Shown here in pieces: positions 48,380-57,597 of a stretch of 64,000 nt of DNA. Source of the stretch: Phytopythium helicoides. Lineage: Eukaryota; Oomycota; Peronosporomycetes; Pythiales; Pythiaceae. The position numbers and the translations under genes are program-made. The stretch covers positions 1,364,001-1,428,000 of the forward strand of contig JANFNE010000004.1 of assembly GCA_024867545.1 (NCBI GenBank), read 5' to 3'. Every line of letters begins with the position of its first letter. Position 1 is the stretch's first letter. The notes below the pieces were generated by a model. The model ran no database searches. It was not told the DNA's origin and was given only the letters and a program-made list of their open reading frames with translations.

Positions 48380-48772
48380 TCTAGCCAACTCTACTTTTTG
48401 CCAGGATAGCACCAGCGAGTTTTTCTTCACAACATCGAGCCGCCATCTCACGAAGGTTTCTAGTAGCCATCTCACGCTGGCGGTCCATCCCACGGCCCAA
48501 CGCCCAGCTCTACAAGTCGTCAAGCCGCTAGCAGCTCCCATGTCAGGTAGTCGAAGCTCTCAGTTGAAACGGAGGAAAACCCCCTGTGGGAGAGCGCGTG
48601 CTTGTCTTCAACAAAAATGTCTCACAGATCTAAAATTTCCGCAGGTTTTCTCAGCCTCGCGTCGCTCCCCCCGCCCAACATTAGCCAACTCATTCCCGCA
48701 GGTAATCCGTTCTCGCAGCAAACGCCGCCACCTGAGTCGGCGCATTAATGCGTCACTTCTCAATCTGCAGCC
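48380..48772. other. Intergenic region DNAAF11 - transporter A2
   Basis: No gene seen. AACTCATTCCCGCAG at about 48689 resembles an oomycete initiator 80 bp before the ATG of the next gene. Confidence 0.4.
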
Positions 48773-50860
48773 ATGGCCGCGCTCGCCGCCGACGTGGACG
48801 ACGCCTACTGCGGACTGCAGAGCCCCAGCGGCCCGCGCGCGACGCTGCCGCTGGTGGTGCCTGAGCCGGGCGAGGCCAGCTTTCTGCGCGTGGACACGCC
48901 GAGCCAACTGCGGCAGCGCTTCATTCAGATCCAAGTGGTGGACCAGCGCTTTAAGGAGCCGACGTGGATGCACCCCAACATTGGCGGCGAGGCGCAGCAC
49001 CTGGCGGGAGCGGAGGACGAGGTGGACGCCATCCGCGAGGAGCTACGGGCCGACAAGCACCGGCTGGGCGAGTGGCCCGCCACGTCCATCAGCGGCAACG
49101 ACATCCTCTCCAGCGTGCTCTTCACGGCGGGGCTGACGATCGCGCAGGCGGGAAAGTTGGCGCCGGTGTCGCAGGTCATCGTCATCTTCGTGGTCTACTG
49201 CTTGCGCTGGGTGTTCGAGGAGGTCATGAGCGCCGTACCACTCAACGGCGGATGCTACAACGCCATCCTCAACTCGTCCTCCAAGAGGGCGGCGTCGGTG
49301 GCCGCAGCTTTCAGCATGCTCTCCTACCTCGCGACCGGCGTCGTGTGCGGAGTTTCGGCGTTCAACTATATGAACGACTCGCTCGTCGAGATCCCAGTGG
49401 CAGAGTGCACGGTGGCCATGCTGGGAGCGTTCGCGCTGCTGTGCCTCCTCGGCATTGCCGAGAGCGCGATCGTCGCGCTCATCTTCTTCCTCTTCCACGT
49501 CTTCACGCTCACATTGCTGAGTGCCGCCTGCGTCGTGTACGTCGTTCAGCACCCATCAATCTTCGTGGACAACATGAAGACGGAGATCCCGGATGTTGTC
49601 ATGTTCGGCGCAAGTGTCGGTGGAAACGTGTTCACTGCAGTCTTTCTTGGCTATGGTGTCGCATTACTGAGTGTCACGGGGTTTGAGAGCTCGGCGCAGT
49701 ACGTGGAAGAACAGGCTCCTGGCGTCTTTCCCAAGACCCTTCGCAACATGTGGTTTCTGTCGAGCTTATACAACATCGTCATGGTGCTTCTGGCGCTCGC
49801 GGTCGTTCCGATGAACGAGATCCTGACAAACCAGGACACTCTGTTGGCATACATGGGAAGAATCAGTGCTGGGCGTTGGCTTGAAGTGCTTGTGTCAGTG
49901 GACGCGTTCATTGTGCTAGCTGGGGCTGTCTTGACGTCGTACGTCGGCATCAATGGCCTCGTGGAGCGATTGGCGATTGATCGTGTGCTGCCACATTTCC
50001 TACTGATCAAGAACTCGTGTCGTAGCTCGAACCACTTCATCATTCTATCGTACTTTGTACTCGCGTCGAGTCTCGTGATGCTCCTTGACGCAAAGACTTC
50101 TGCACTGTCTGGAGTGTTTGCATTCGCTTTCATCGGGGTAGTTGGCTCCTTTATCGCTGCTTGCATTCTTCTGAAGCTCAACCGCGAGCAGATCCCGCGC
50201 GATCACCGAACGTCGTGGACCAATACCATGTTCTGCTTAATCATGGTGCTGATTGGAGCACTGTCGAACGCATGTAGCGACACAACGGCACTCGAGTGGT
50301 TTGTCATCTACTTGGCTGCGTTTGGGTTGGTGATTTTCATCATGCTCGCTCGAGTGCAGACCCTGAAAGCACTGCTGTACGTGTCTCGAAAGTATCTTCT
50401 GTACTCCCGCCACGGCATCTCGACAACGACACCACCGCCGGCAGCTCGTAATGCTCGGAGACTTGGGTTTGTTGGAAGTGTAGCTATCGCCAAAACGATC
50501 GAGAAGATCAAGAGGACTCCAGTCATCTTTTTCTGCAAATCGCCAAACCTCCCAAAGGTCAACGAGGCCGTCTCGTACGTGATGCGCAACGAGCACACGT
50601 ACTGCCTGCGCCTGGTGCATGTGACAGCAAAGGATGTGGTTCCTCCGCGCGAGTACGAGGACATTGTGTGTCTGTTCGACCACATTTACCCGTCGATCAA
50701 GATCGACTTTGTGTCCATCACTGGAACGTTCGATCCCGCGATGGTGGAGTGGATCTCTCGGTCGATGTCAATCCCGACGAACATGATGTTCATGCGTCAG
50801 CCATCGACGCATAGCATGCACGAGGTGTCTGCTCTAGGCGTACGCGTCATCACGGACTAA
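48773..50860 (+). CDS. APC-superfamily transporter, subfamily A, copy 2 (695 aa)
   Basis: Paralogue of the 38588 gene with the same domains: N-terminal QLRQRFIQIQVVDQRFKEPT block, TWMHPN, about 12 membrane segments, VTGFESSAQYVEE in TM6, and a soluble C-terminal region ending GVRVITD. The ATG (CAGCCATGG context) gives an N-terminus about 10 residues longer than copy 1 with the shared YxxLQSP-like motif. The last 392 bp are nearly identical to copy 1 (two mismatches seen) although the rest of the genes differ clearly. DNAAF11 lies upstream and B copy 3 follows in the same direction. Confidence 0.9.
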   Translation: MAALAADVDDAYCGLQSPSGPRATLPLVVPEPGEASFLRVDTPSQLRQRFIQIQVVDQRFKEPTWMHPNIGGEAQHLAGAEDEVDAIREELRADKHRLGEWPATSISGNDILSSVLFTAGLTIAQAGKLAPVSQVIVIFVVYCLRWVFEEVMSAVPLNGGCYNAILNSSSKRAASVAAAFSMLSYLATGVVCGVSAFNYMNDSLVEIPVAECTVAMLGAFALLCLLGIAESAIVALIFFLFHVFTLTLLSAACVVYVVQHPSIFVDNMKTEIPDVVMFGASVGGNVFTAVFLGYGVALLSVTGFESSAQYVEEQAPGVFPKTLRNMWFLSSLYNIVMVLLALAVVPMNEILTNQDTLLAYMGRISAGRWLEVLVSVDAFIVLAGAVLTSYVGINGLVERLAIDRVLPHFLLIKNSCRSSNHFIILSYFVLASSLVMLLDAKTSALSGVFAFAFIGVVGSFIAACILLKLNREQIPRDHRTSWTNTMFCLIMVLIGALSNACSDTTALEWFVIYLAAFGLVIFIMLARVQTLKALLYVSRKYLLYSRHGISTTTPPPAARNARRLGFVGSVAIAKTIEKIKRTPVIFFCKSPNLPKVNEAVSYVMRNEHTYCLRLVHVTAKDVVPPREYEDIVCLFDHIYPSIKIDFVSITGTFDPAMVEWISRSMSIPTNMMFMRQPSTHSMHEVSALGVRVITD

Positions 50861-50979
50861 TCGATATCAGGGAAGGCTTCGGATCGACTGGAGCGGAGCG
50901 AAAGGATGCATTGGTGGGTGGATGCCTTGATGCGCTTCAATGGATGGACGGATACGCGGCTCCATTCAGAGTGCACTTT

Positions 50980-51420
50980 GGGTGGTCCACACTAGGGACA
51001 AATCAATAGAGCGCAAGCTTGCTTATTGTATGGAGGATTCAGACTACTTGTCGTTTGTATTGATCATGGGATCGCATACATACAAAAAAATAGATTTCCA
51101 GCTGGATATTTCTGGTCAGCGCTTACGGGACGCTACGAGGAGGGATGACCCTCCTTCCCTAAACTATCTATAAATCAGAAATGTCAGGAGGGGCGACGTA
51201 TACATTTGACCAGCACGGGGAGGGTCGACCCTCCCAGCGACTTGCTGAACCACGAACCTTGGTCAAATGGCTTGGAAGTAATCAGATTCGGAGTCGGTGC
51301 AGGAGATCGACATCGAAGACGAACATAGTCAATACAAGTAGTTTCCAGGATGGGCGACGCCTCCCGGGTGGTGTCATCCAGCCCACCTCAGCTTTCCCCC
51401 CTCATCCCGCAACCGCCTCT
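50980..51420 (+). repeat. Decayed repeat upstream of B transporter genes, copy 3
   Basis: Blocks shared with 43120-43620 (reverse strand): GCATACATACA, CAGCTGGATATTTC, GGAGGGATGAC, GAGGGTCGACC, CGGAGTCGGT, AGTAGTTT and CGGGTGGTGTCATCCAGCC. It includes a perfect 18-bp palindrome, GGGAGGGTCGACCCTCCC, at 51218-51235. It abuts the promoter of the 51622 gene. Confidence 0.55.
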
Positions 51421-51445
51421 GTTCAACTATACGTTTCCCAAGTAA

Positions 51446-51463
51446 TCATTCACAATCGTTGCC
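51446..51463 (+). promoter_or_regulatory. Initiator-like element of the 51622 gene
   Basis: TCATTCACAATCGTTGCC corresponds position for position to the Inr/FPR of the 40853-42865 gene and lies 176 bp before the ATG. Confidence 0.5.
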
Positions 51464-51621
51464 ACTTCTCAACCCAGCAGACGCGCCGCCGCACTTTCTC
51501 GCCCCTTCCCTTCAACCACCAAGGTCGACTGGCCGCCGCCCCCCATGGCTCCGCTATTCGCCAACTCGCGCCGCCGCCCGCAAGCCTCGCCCCGCCCTGC
51601 GCCAGAAGTCCAAGCGACCAA

Positions 51622-53655
51622 ATGGACGCGTACGCTGCGCTCGCCACGCCCGTGCCGGCGCACGACTCGAGCTCCGGCGGGTCGCGCGGCATCAACTTGC
51701 GCCGTCGAAAGATCGAGATCGACGTCCCTGAGGGAACAAGCGCAGCGAATGGACCGACTTGGATGTACCCAGGAGGCGGCAGCGCGCAGCACGTGCAGGT
51801 GCCGACGGAGGAGCTCGCCAGCATCAAGGTGGAGCTCAGCAAGCCGAGACACCAGCTGTCAGAGTGGTTCGCGACCTCCATTTGTGGAAATGACATTCTC
51901 TCCAGCGTGCTGTACGCGGCATCGTCGGTGGCGCTCAAGTCGGGGAAGCTCATGCCAGTGCCGCTACTCATGGTTGCCATCCTGCTCTACTTCTTCCGCT
52001 TCATCTACGAGGAGGTCGTCACCGCCATCCCTATGAACGGAGGCACGTACAACGCACTGCTGAACACCACGTCCAAGCGCACGGCGGCGTTTGCAGCCAC
52101 TCTCAGTATTCTGTCGTACGTTGCAACCGGTGTTGTCTCGGCCACCAGTGGCATCAACTACATCAAGAACGAAGTCGACATTCCGCTTGTGCCGTGCACC
52201 ATTGCGTTGCTGGCTATCTTCGCGGTTCTCACCATCATCGGCATCTCGGAGAGTTCGCGAGTTGCCTTCGCCATATTCATGCACCACATCCTCGTGCTGT
52301 CGATTTTGCTCGTCTCGTGCATCGTCTACTGGATCCAACATCCTCACATCTTCACTGAGAACATGAAGACGGACTTCCCTGAGGTGGACTTTGCTGGCAG
52401 CATGCTGGAGGGTAATGTCTTCACCGCTATTTTCTTTGGTTTTGGTGCTGCGATGCTCGGTATCACTGGATTTGAGTCGTCCTCGAATTTCGTCGAGGAG
52501 CAGCAGCCTGGTGTGTTCCGAAAGACCCTTCGGAATATGTGGGGACTTGTTACTCTTTTCAACGTCGGCCTCGGTCTGGCGATGCAAGCTGTCCTCCCGC
52601 TCGAGGGTGCGAATGGAATCTACCAGAACTCAAGTGCGGTGCTCGCAAAAGTGGCTGGTGTATCTGTCGGCAAGTGGTTCGAGGTGTGGGTCTGCATCGA
52701 CGCGCTGATCGTGCTTGCTGGTGCCGTTCTTACTTCGTATGTCGGCATCTGTGGTCTCGTGCGCCGTCTCGCTGCGGACCGAGTGATGCCGCAATTTCTC
52801 GCCAAGACAAACAAGCTTCGTGGAACGAACCACTGGATCATCATTAGCTACTTCATTCTCTCGTCGAGCCTTGTGCTGATTCTCAACGGCGATGCCACCA
52901 CCGTCAACGGTGTCTACACGTACGCCTTCTTGGGTTTGATGGCGCTGTTCTCATGTGGATGCATGCTGTTGAAGGCCAAGCGATCCGAGATTCCTCGCGA
53001 CGTGCACGCCCCTTGGTCCGTTGTCATCTTCGGCTTCATCATGGTCGTCATTGGCATCTTTGCCAATCTTCTTGGTGATCCCAAGGTCCTCATGTACTTT
53101 GCACTGTACTTCATCGCGGTGATCTGCGTCATCTTCTTCATGTTTGAACGTGTGACGATCCTCCGTCTGGTGCTCGCAGTGATGAAGCAAGTCGCACCAT
53201 CGCGTCACAAGGAGTTCACTCAAACTTTGGCGACAAGCTCGGAGCACACTGGTGCGCGTGGTGGCCGTACGATCACGAACACGATCCGTAGCATCAACGA
53301 GGCGCCGGTGGTGTTCTTCTGCAAGGTTCCGGACTTGACGATCATCAACAAGGCGATCATCTACGTGCGCCGTAACGAGCAGACGCACAACCTACGCATC
53401 GTGCACGTGTACCACGATGAGGAGAGCGATGGTCCGGTGCTGAAGGTGTTTGAGGAGATGGTGGCGTTGTTCGACGCGATGTACCCGAAGATCCGCATCG
53501 ACTTTGTGTCGGTTCATGGCGAGTTCAACGCGGCGTTGATCGAGTGGCTGTCTCAGTCTATGAAGATCCCTAAGTCGCTCATGTTCATCACGCAGCCGGA
53601 CTTACTATCCGCTGAGCGCGTGTCCACCTCGGGCATGCGTGTTATCACCGCCTAG
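51622..53655 (+). CDS. APC-superfamily transporter, subfamily B, copy 3 (677 aa)
   Basis: APC-type transporter: MDAYAALATP start, INLRRRKIEIDVPEGTSAAN, GPTWMYPGGG, about 12 membrane segments, ITGFESSSNFVEEQQPGVF in TM6, and a soluble C-terminal region. It differs from the other two B genes in the linker before that region (KEFTQTLATSSEHTGARGG instead of KDIPQTESTGNEHTGARGG). The open frame runs 147 codons further upstream, through the promoter and the repeat relic. I chose 51622 by alignment with the paralogous starts. It lies in tandem behind A copy 2. Confidence 0.9.
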   Translation: MDAYAALATPVPAHDSSSGGSRGINLRRRKIEIDVPEGTSAANGPTWMYPGGGSAQHVQVPTEELASIKVELSKPRHQLSEWFATSICGNDILSSVLYAASSVALKSGKLMPVPLLMVAILLYFFRFIYEEVVTAIPMNGGTYNALLNTTSKRTAAFAATLSILSYVATGVVSATSGINYIKNEVDIPLVPCTIALLAIFAVLTIIGISESSRVAFAIFMHHILVLSILLVSCIVYWIQHPHIFTENMKTDFPEVDFAGSMLEGNVFTAIFFGFGAAMLGITGFESSSNFVEEQQPGVFRKTLRNMWGLVTLFNVGLGLAMQAVLPLEGANGIYQNSSAVLAKVAGVSVGKWFEVWVCIDALIVLAGAVLTSYVGICGLVRRLAADRVMPQFLAKTNKLRGTNHWIIISYFILSSSLVLILNGDATTVNGVYTYAFLGLMALFSCGCMLLKAKRSEIPRDVHAPWSVVIFGFIMVVIGIFANLLGDPKVLMYFALYFIAVICVIFFMFERVTILRLVLAVMKQVAPSRHKEFTQTLATSSEHTGARGGRTITNTIRSINEAPVVFFCKVPDLTIINKAIIYVRRNEQTHNLRIVHVYHDEESDGPVLKVFEEMVALFDAMYPKIRIDFVSVHGEFNAALIEWLSQSMKIPKSLMFITQPDLLSAERVSTSGMRVITA

Positions 53656-53883
53656 AAAAGTACATGTAGTTCCCATAACTTACCAGTAATGCACGGACCA
53701 ATGTGATGGCAGTGGCATTTTGAGCTCAAAGTCGAGTGGTTTGATGCTGGCTCGCACACGTCACACATTGTCGTCATAGTCACTCTTCCGAGTCAATGTC
53801 CTCCCGCGCCGATCTGGCGCCCGCCCGCCTGCATTCGAGTCGAGTCGAGCAAGCGCTTGGTCGGCCCGAAGCCGCGCGGCGCC

Positions 53884-54508
53884 ATGTTCTTCCTCAAGCA
53901 GCTCTCGCGCGACCTGCTGCTGCACCCGATGCACTTCGGGCCCAAGCTGCACGACATCATCCGGCTGCGGCTGATCGAGGAGGTGGAGGGCACGAGCATG
54001 GGCAAATACGGCTACGTGATCACGGTGACCGAGGTGCGCGACGAGGACATCGGCAAGGGCGTCATCCAGGACAACTCGGGCTTCGTGTGCTTCAACATCC
54101 GCTACCGCGCCATCCTCTTCCGGCCCTTCAAGAACCAGGTGCTGGACGCTGTCGTCACGGTTGTCAACCAGCTCGGCTTCTTCGCCGACGTCGGCCCGCT
54201 ACAGGTCTTCGTCTCGCGCCACGCCATGCCCACGGACCTCAACAACGGATACGACCACGAGAACAACGCGTGGATCTCGGACGACCGCGAGGTGGAGATC
54301 CGCAAGGGCTGCGGCGTGCGACTCAAGATCATGGGCGTAAGCGTCGATGTCACCGAGATTGTACGTGATTGTTTGCGGGGAGACGTGTCGTGGGGGAAGT
54401 TGCTAACTGATCTATGATGCTTGATTTACTTCGTGGCGCGGCGAGCAGAACGCCATCGGGACCATCAAGGACGACTATTTAGGCCTCATCTCCTCGGACA
54501 ACTTCTAA
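53884..54508 (+). CDS. RPB7: RNA polymerase II subunit RPB7
   Basis: Exons 53884-54360 and 54449-54508, separated by an 88-bp phase-0 GT-AG intron; 178 aa, close to the usual 170-175. RPB7 pairs with RPB4 as the Pol II stalk that binds emerging RNA. Residues 1-80 are the N-terminal RNP-like domain (DLLLHPMHFGPKL, EVEGTSMGKYGYVI, GKGVIQDNSGFVCFNI, YRAILFRPFKNQVLDAVVT). The rest is the S1/OB domain (VNQLGFFADVGPLQVFVSRH, RLKIMGVSVDVTEI), ending AIGTIKDDYLGLISSDNF from exon 2. The MFFLKQL start was preferred over an ATG nine codons upstream because family members begin MFF/MFY. Reading through the intron would lose the conserved C-terminus. Confidence 0.95.
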
Positions 54509-54848
54509 GGCCGGCGTGCGTCGCGAGTCCAGCCGCCTTCGCCCCCATGACCAGCATATGTTGTTGCAGCATGGAGGACCAATAGCTTGGAGGCTCCACT
54601 CGTTCGCACAGACTCTTCTAGTTGACACGGCTTGGCGGGCTCCAACCCCATCAGCTCTGTAAGATTCTTGGGGGCCTCGGCTACTTTCATGCAGTATCCA
54701 TCGCCAACGCTAGGCGTTTAACTTGTTGATCCCTCGCTGCTGCGATGATCCAGAGCTCAACCACAGCTACAGAAGTCCATGCAGACAGTCACGAGAAGCA
54801 CGAAACGCAGCGTCTATTGGCGTCGCCGCTCCTCTATTCCACCGCTCG
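54509..54848. other. Convergent 3' region between RPB7 and the LYR gene
   Basis: 340 bp with no gene seen; it holds the 3' UTRs of both neighbours. Confidence 0.5.
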
Positions 54849-55313
54849 CTACCTGCGCTTGATGCCCTCCAGGTCGATCTTGCGCACGCTCTGCTTGGTC
54901 TTCCAGGGCCACCCGACGCCCACGCGGCCCTTGACATCGTCCACGCTGCCGTCTCCGTCCGCCGCGGGCTCGTCCACCCACGAGTCCTTGCTGCTGGCCG
55001 TCGAACTAGTCCACGCGCCCTTCTTCCAGTCGCGCTGGGTGCTAGCGGCGTCCGCCAGGCGCTGCTGCGCCACGGCCGAGTCGACCAGGTCGCTCACCAT
55101 CTTGAGCTGGTCGCGGCCCTGGCGCAGCAGCGTCGCGGCGCGCGCGTCGTCGGCCTCTCGGTGCATCTCGAAGCCCTGGCGCACCTGTCGGCGCACGTCT
55201 CGTCGCGTGGCGGCGTCTGGCAGCGCCGCCGTCACGCGCAGGAACTCACGGTACTGCGCCAGCGCCGCCGACCGGTTGAGGAAGAAGCGCAGCGAGCGGA
55301 ACTCGCGCGCCAT
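54849..55313 (-). CDS. LYR-motif (Complex1_LYR) protein, LYRM2-like
   Basis: 154 aa, intronless. LYR proteins are small mitochondrial-matrix adaptors for acyl-carrier protein and Fe-S or complex assembly. Residues 8-80 match the LYRM2 pattern: RFFLNRSAALAQYREFLR (LYR tripeptide as QYR, 20-22), the basic RRDVRRQVRQGFEMHR with the conserved Phe48, and LLRQGRDQLKMVSDLV. The C-terminal 70 residues (DWKKGAWTSSTASS ... GVGWPWKTKQSVRKIDLEG) are an extension absent from the short animal proteins. The N-terminus is basic and could target mitochondria. Divergent from the UIM gene, 78 bp between starts. Confidence 0.8.
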   Translation of the reverse strand: MAREFRSLRFFLNRSAALAQYREFLRVTAALPDAATRRDVRRQVRQGFEMHREADDARAATLLRQGRDQLKMVSDLVDSAVAQQRLADAASTQRDWKKGAWTSSTASSKDSWVDEPAADGDGSVDDVKGRVGVGWPWKTKQSVRKIDLEGIKRR

Positions 55314-55391
55314 GGGCCTGCCGCTTAGTGTCGGAACGCGGCGGAAGACGCGGTGGTGTGGCGCACATTAGCGGCTTCCAGGCGAGAGAAC

Positions 55392-55918
55392 ATGGCGCAG
55401 GCGGGCGGCAACGTGCAGATGGCGCTGCTCAAGGTGCGGCGCTGGCTGGCGGCGGAGCAGCAGGCGGCGGCTGACGACGCTGCAGTTCACCAGCGTGGCG
55501 CTCAACGCGGGGCTCGTGAGCGCGCCGGTGCCCGCGGGGCTGAGCGAGAACCTGCTGGATCGGGTGAGTTGGCGCTCGAGGGAGGAGGTTGGAGCGCTTC
55601 GTGGGGGCTAATGGGGAGAGGCAGGAGGTGTTCGACTACGACTTCAGCCGCGAGCGCGTGTTCCTGGAGATCGCGGACGCGGAGATCGAGGCGCGGCGCC
55701 AAACAGAGGCCGCCAAGGCGCGCGCCAGCGACAAGGCCGACTCGGACGAGGAGCTCTCCCGACAGGTAACGCAACGGCTCGTGCGGTGCTTGGCAGGTGA
55801 TGGCGGCTAACGGAAGCTGCAGAGCGCCAAGCTGTCGCTGTCGAGCGGGCCCAAGCCGCGCAGCTCGAGCGAGGAAGACGTGGCGGCCGCCATCTCGGCG
55901 TCGCTGCGCGAGTACTAG
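55392..55918 (+). CDS. Small UIM-containing protein, three exons, apparent frameshift in exon 1
   Basis: Exons 55392-55563, 55625-55765 and 55823-55918 with GT-AG introns of 61 and 57 bp. Exon 1 begins MAQAGGNVQMALLKVRRWLA, but the protein-like continuation (LQFTSVALNAGLVSAPVPAG, SENLLDR) is in the +1 frame. The switch lies near the GCAGGCGGCGGC stretch at about 55460-55475, which fits one extra base. Exon 2 gives EVFDYDFSRERVFLEIADAE and a charged helix. Exon 3 ends SSSEEDVAAAISASLREY, a good ubiquitin-interacting motif. I recognise no named orthologue. The frameshift may be a sequence error or a real lesion. Convergent with the SET gene, stops 54 bp apart. Confidence 0.6.
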
Positions 55919-55972
55919 CGAAACCGAGTCAACACGAAAGCAAGCGCGTGGCATTTGTCGAGTGGCATTCGT

Positions 55973-56461
55973 CTACCGCACGGGGCGCTCCGGGTGCAGC
56001 AGGTTGTGCGCGAGCCAGTAGAGGCGGCCGTAGTCGGCGAAGAGCTCCTCCCCGGCGCGGATGTCGCGCACGGCCACCACATCGGCGCGGCCGAGCGCCG
56101 GGCGCTTGTCGAAGCGCACGTTGTAGCCGCCCAGGCGTCCCCTGCAGTCGTTGATGAAGCGCGCGAGCACCTCGGGCGTCCGCCGCGCGTCCACGAAGCG
56201 GCCCTCGCCCAGCCGCATGAGGTACGCCTTGTCCGCCAGCCGCAGCGCCTCGGCCGCACGCAGCTCCTCGCCCATGTACTCGCACACGACGGCGCCCGCG
56301 CGGTGCTCGCGCGTCACGAACAGCCCCAGCCCCGCGCCTGCGATGCGCGACTGGCGAACCTCCACGCCATCCTGCCGCGGCCGCGCGTGCTGCAGCCAGT
56401 AGAGCGCCGCGGGGCTCGCCAGCTCGTCGTCCATGGCGTCCATGGCGTCCATGGCGTCCAT
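55973..56461 (-). CDS. SET-domain protein (putative lysine methyltransferase), 162 aa
   Basis: A compact SET domain fills nearly the whole protein: GAGLGLFVTREHRAGAVVCEYMG (42-64, SAM-binding GxG and the first Tyr), RFINDCRG (101-108, where the usual NH-S-C is ND-C), VRDIRAGEELFADYG (131-145) and the catalytic-type Tyr in DYG followed by RLYW. Pre- and post-SET cysteine clusters are absent. The histidine of the NHS motif is replaced by Asp, so activity is uncertain. The N-terminus MDAMDAMDAMDD comes from a 9-bp tandem repeat. I start at the outermost of these ATGs (56461); the frame stays open upstream, but that part overlaps the antisense NAA20 exons. Confidence 0.78.
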   Translation of the reverse strand: MDAMDAMDAMDDELASPAALYWLQHARPRQDGVEVRQSRIAGAGLGLFVTREHRAGAVVCEYMGEELRAAEALRLADKAYLMRLGEGRFVDARRTPEVLARFINDCRGRLGGYNVRFDKRPALGRADVVAVRDIRAGEELFADYGRLYWLAHNLLHPERPVR

Positions 56462-56462
56462 G
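56431..56462. repeat. 9-bp tandem repeat encoding Met-Asp-Ala
   Basis: CATGGCGTC repeated three times, plus a partial fourth, at the start of the SET gene. It gives several alternative start codons. Confidence 0.9.
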
Positions 56463-56545
56463 CGGGGCCACCAACCGGTATTGAACCGGTAGGGAGCTGC
56501 AGGAGGAAGGGAGCAGAGCCAAAGGCCGACGACAGGCGGGCGATC
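56462..56545. promoter_or_regulatory. 84-bp divergent promoter between SET gene and NAA20, with B-box-like element
   Basis: It must serve both genes if the starts are right. The minus strand contains ACCGGTTCAATACCGGT, which looks like a tRNA T arm (stem ACCGG/CCGGT, loop TTCAATA), followed by TGGTGGCC. No tRNA 5' half is present. It may be a tRNA relic or a TFIIIC-binding B box. Confidence 0.5.
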
Positions 56546-57328
56546 ATGACGTCCACGCGCAAGTTCCGCTGCGAGGACCTGTTCCGCTTCAACAACGTCA
56601 ACCTGGACGTGCTCACGGAGACGGTGCGCGCTCTGCGCGGAGGAGGATGGCGGAGCGAGAGCGCTGACGCGACGGAAACGCAGTACAACATGTCCTTCTA
56701 TCTGCAGTACATGTCCAAGTGGCCGGACTACTTCCTCGTGCAGCAGGACCCCAACGACACTATCATGGGCTACAGTGCGTGCACGTCGCGGGCAGGAACG
56801 AGGCGGGATGGACGCTAACTCGGTGTGGCACGCGCAGTCATGGGCAAGGCCGAGGGGCAGGGCGAGAACTGGCACGGACACGTGACGGCCGTCACGGTCG
56901 CCCCCGAGTTCCGCCGGCTGGGGCTCGCCAAGAAACTCATGGACTACCTCGAGAACGTCTCGGAGGAGCTGTGCGTGCGCTTTTCTCCCCCTGCTCTTGA
57001 GATTCGTTCCTGACCAAACACATGCGAGCGCTCATAGATACGACGGATACTTTGTCGACCTGTTCGTGCGCGTGTCCAACTCGTTGGCCATTAGCATGTA
57101 CGAGAAGTTCGGCTACTCGGTGTACAGGCGCGTGCTCGGGTACTACGCGAGCGATACAGAAGCTGAAGATGCCTTCGGTGGGTTGTGTTGGGGGCACTTA
57201 GTGCGGAGCTTTCGGCGGACTCATTCGTTTCTGAATGCCTTGCAGATATGAGGAAGGCGCTTCCGAGAGATGTTACCAAGAAGTCGATCATTCCACTGCC
57301 ACATCCAGTCACGCCCGACCAGCTTTAG
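56546..57328 (+). CDS. NAA20: NAA20, catalytic subunit of N-terminal acetyltransferase B
   Basis: Five exons: 56546-56623, 56684-56774, 56838-56970, 57038-57177 and 57246-57328. Four GT-AG introns of 60, 63, 67 and 68 bp give 174 aa (178 in human). With NAA25 it acetylates Met-Asp/Glu/Asn/Gln N-termini at the ribosome. Visible GNAT features are FRCEDLFRFNNVNLD (start), FYLQYMSKWPDYF, MGYIMGKAEGQGENWHGHVT, the acetyl-CoA loop VAPEFRRLGLAKKLM, YFVDLFVRVSNSLAISMYEKFGYSVYRRV, and the C-terminal DMRKALPRD plus KKSIIPLPHPV. The first intron is 60 bp without a stop, so a naive reading retains 20 foreign residues. Alignment to the family shows it is spliced (LTET|YNMSFYLQ). Confidence 0.95.
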
Positions 57329-57597
57329 AAGGATACGTGGAGACTAGTTGAAAGCGCGATCAAAATCGAGGCATTTCCGGGCCCTCAACATGATAGCATC
57401 GATGCAGAGATGGTGGTAGTACAAGAGGACTCAAACACCTACTCCAAGAACCTTTTGCTGTCATACTGATGCTCTCAATAACAAAGCAACTTGCTCAACC
57501 ACATTTGAATCCAGAAAAATGGCATTGTTCAAAAGATTCGGAAGGCCGAGAATGCACAGAGAGTTACCAGGACTTTTCGATGGGGAGTGCTCCCGCC

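Noticed and set aside
51181..51621. 147-codon N-terminal extension of the 51622 gene
   Set aside because: It crosses the repeat relic and the promoter element; no paralogue has it.
54723..55371. Plus-strand frames of 201 and 208 codons opposite the LYR gene
   Set aside because: GC-rich antisense shadows; the minus-strand LYR protein explains the conservation.
56470..56540. A complete tRNA gene at the T-arm-like element
   Set aside because: No D arm, anticodon arm or 5' acceptor complement could be found upstream on the minus strand.
55955..56818. Plus-strand 287-codon frame
   Set aside because: Its first half is antisense to the SET gene, and its second half is NAA20 read through two introns.
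56462..56881. Upstream extension of the SET frame to 302 codons
   Set aside because: Antisense to NAA20 exons; no SET-family similarity before MDAMDA.
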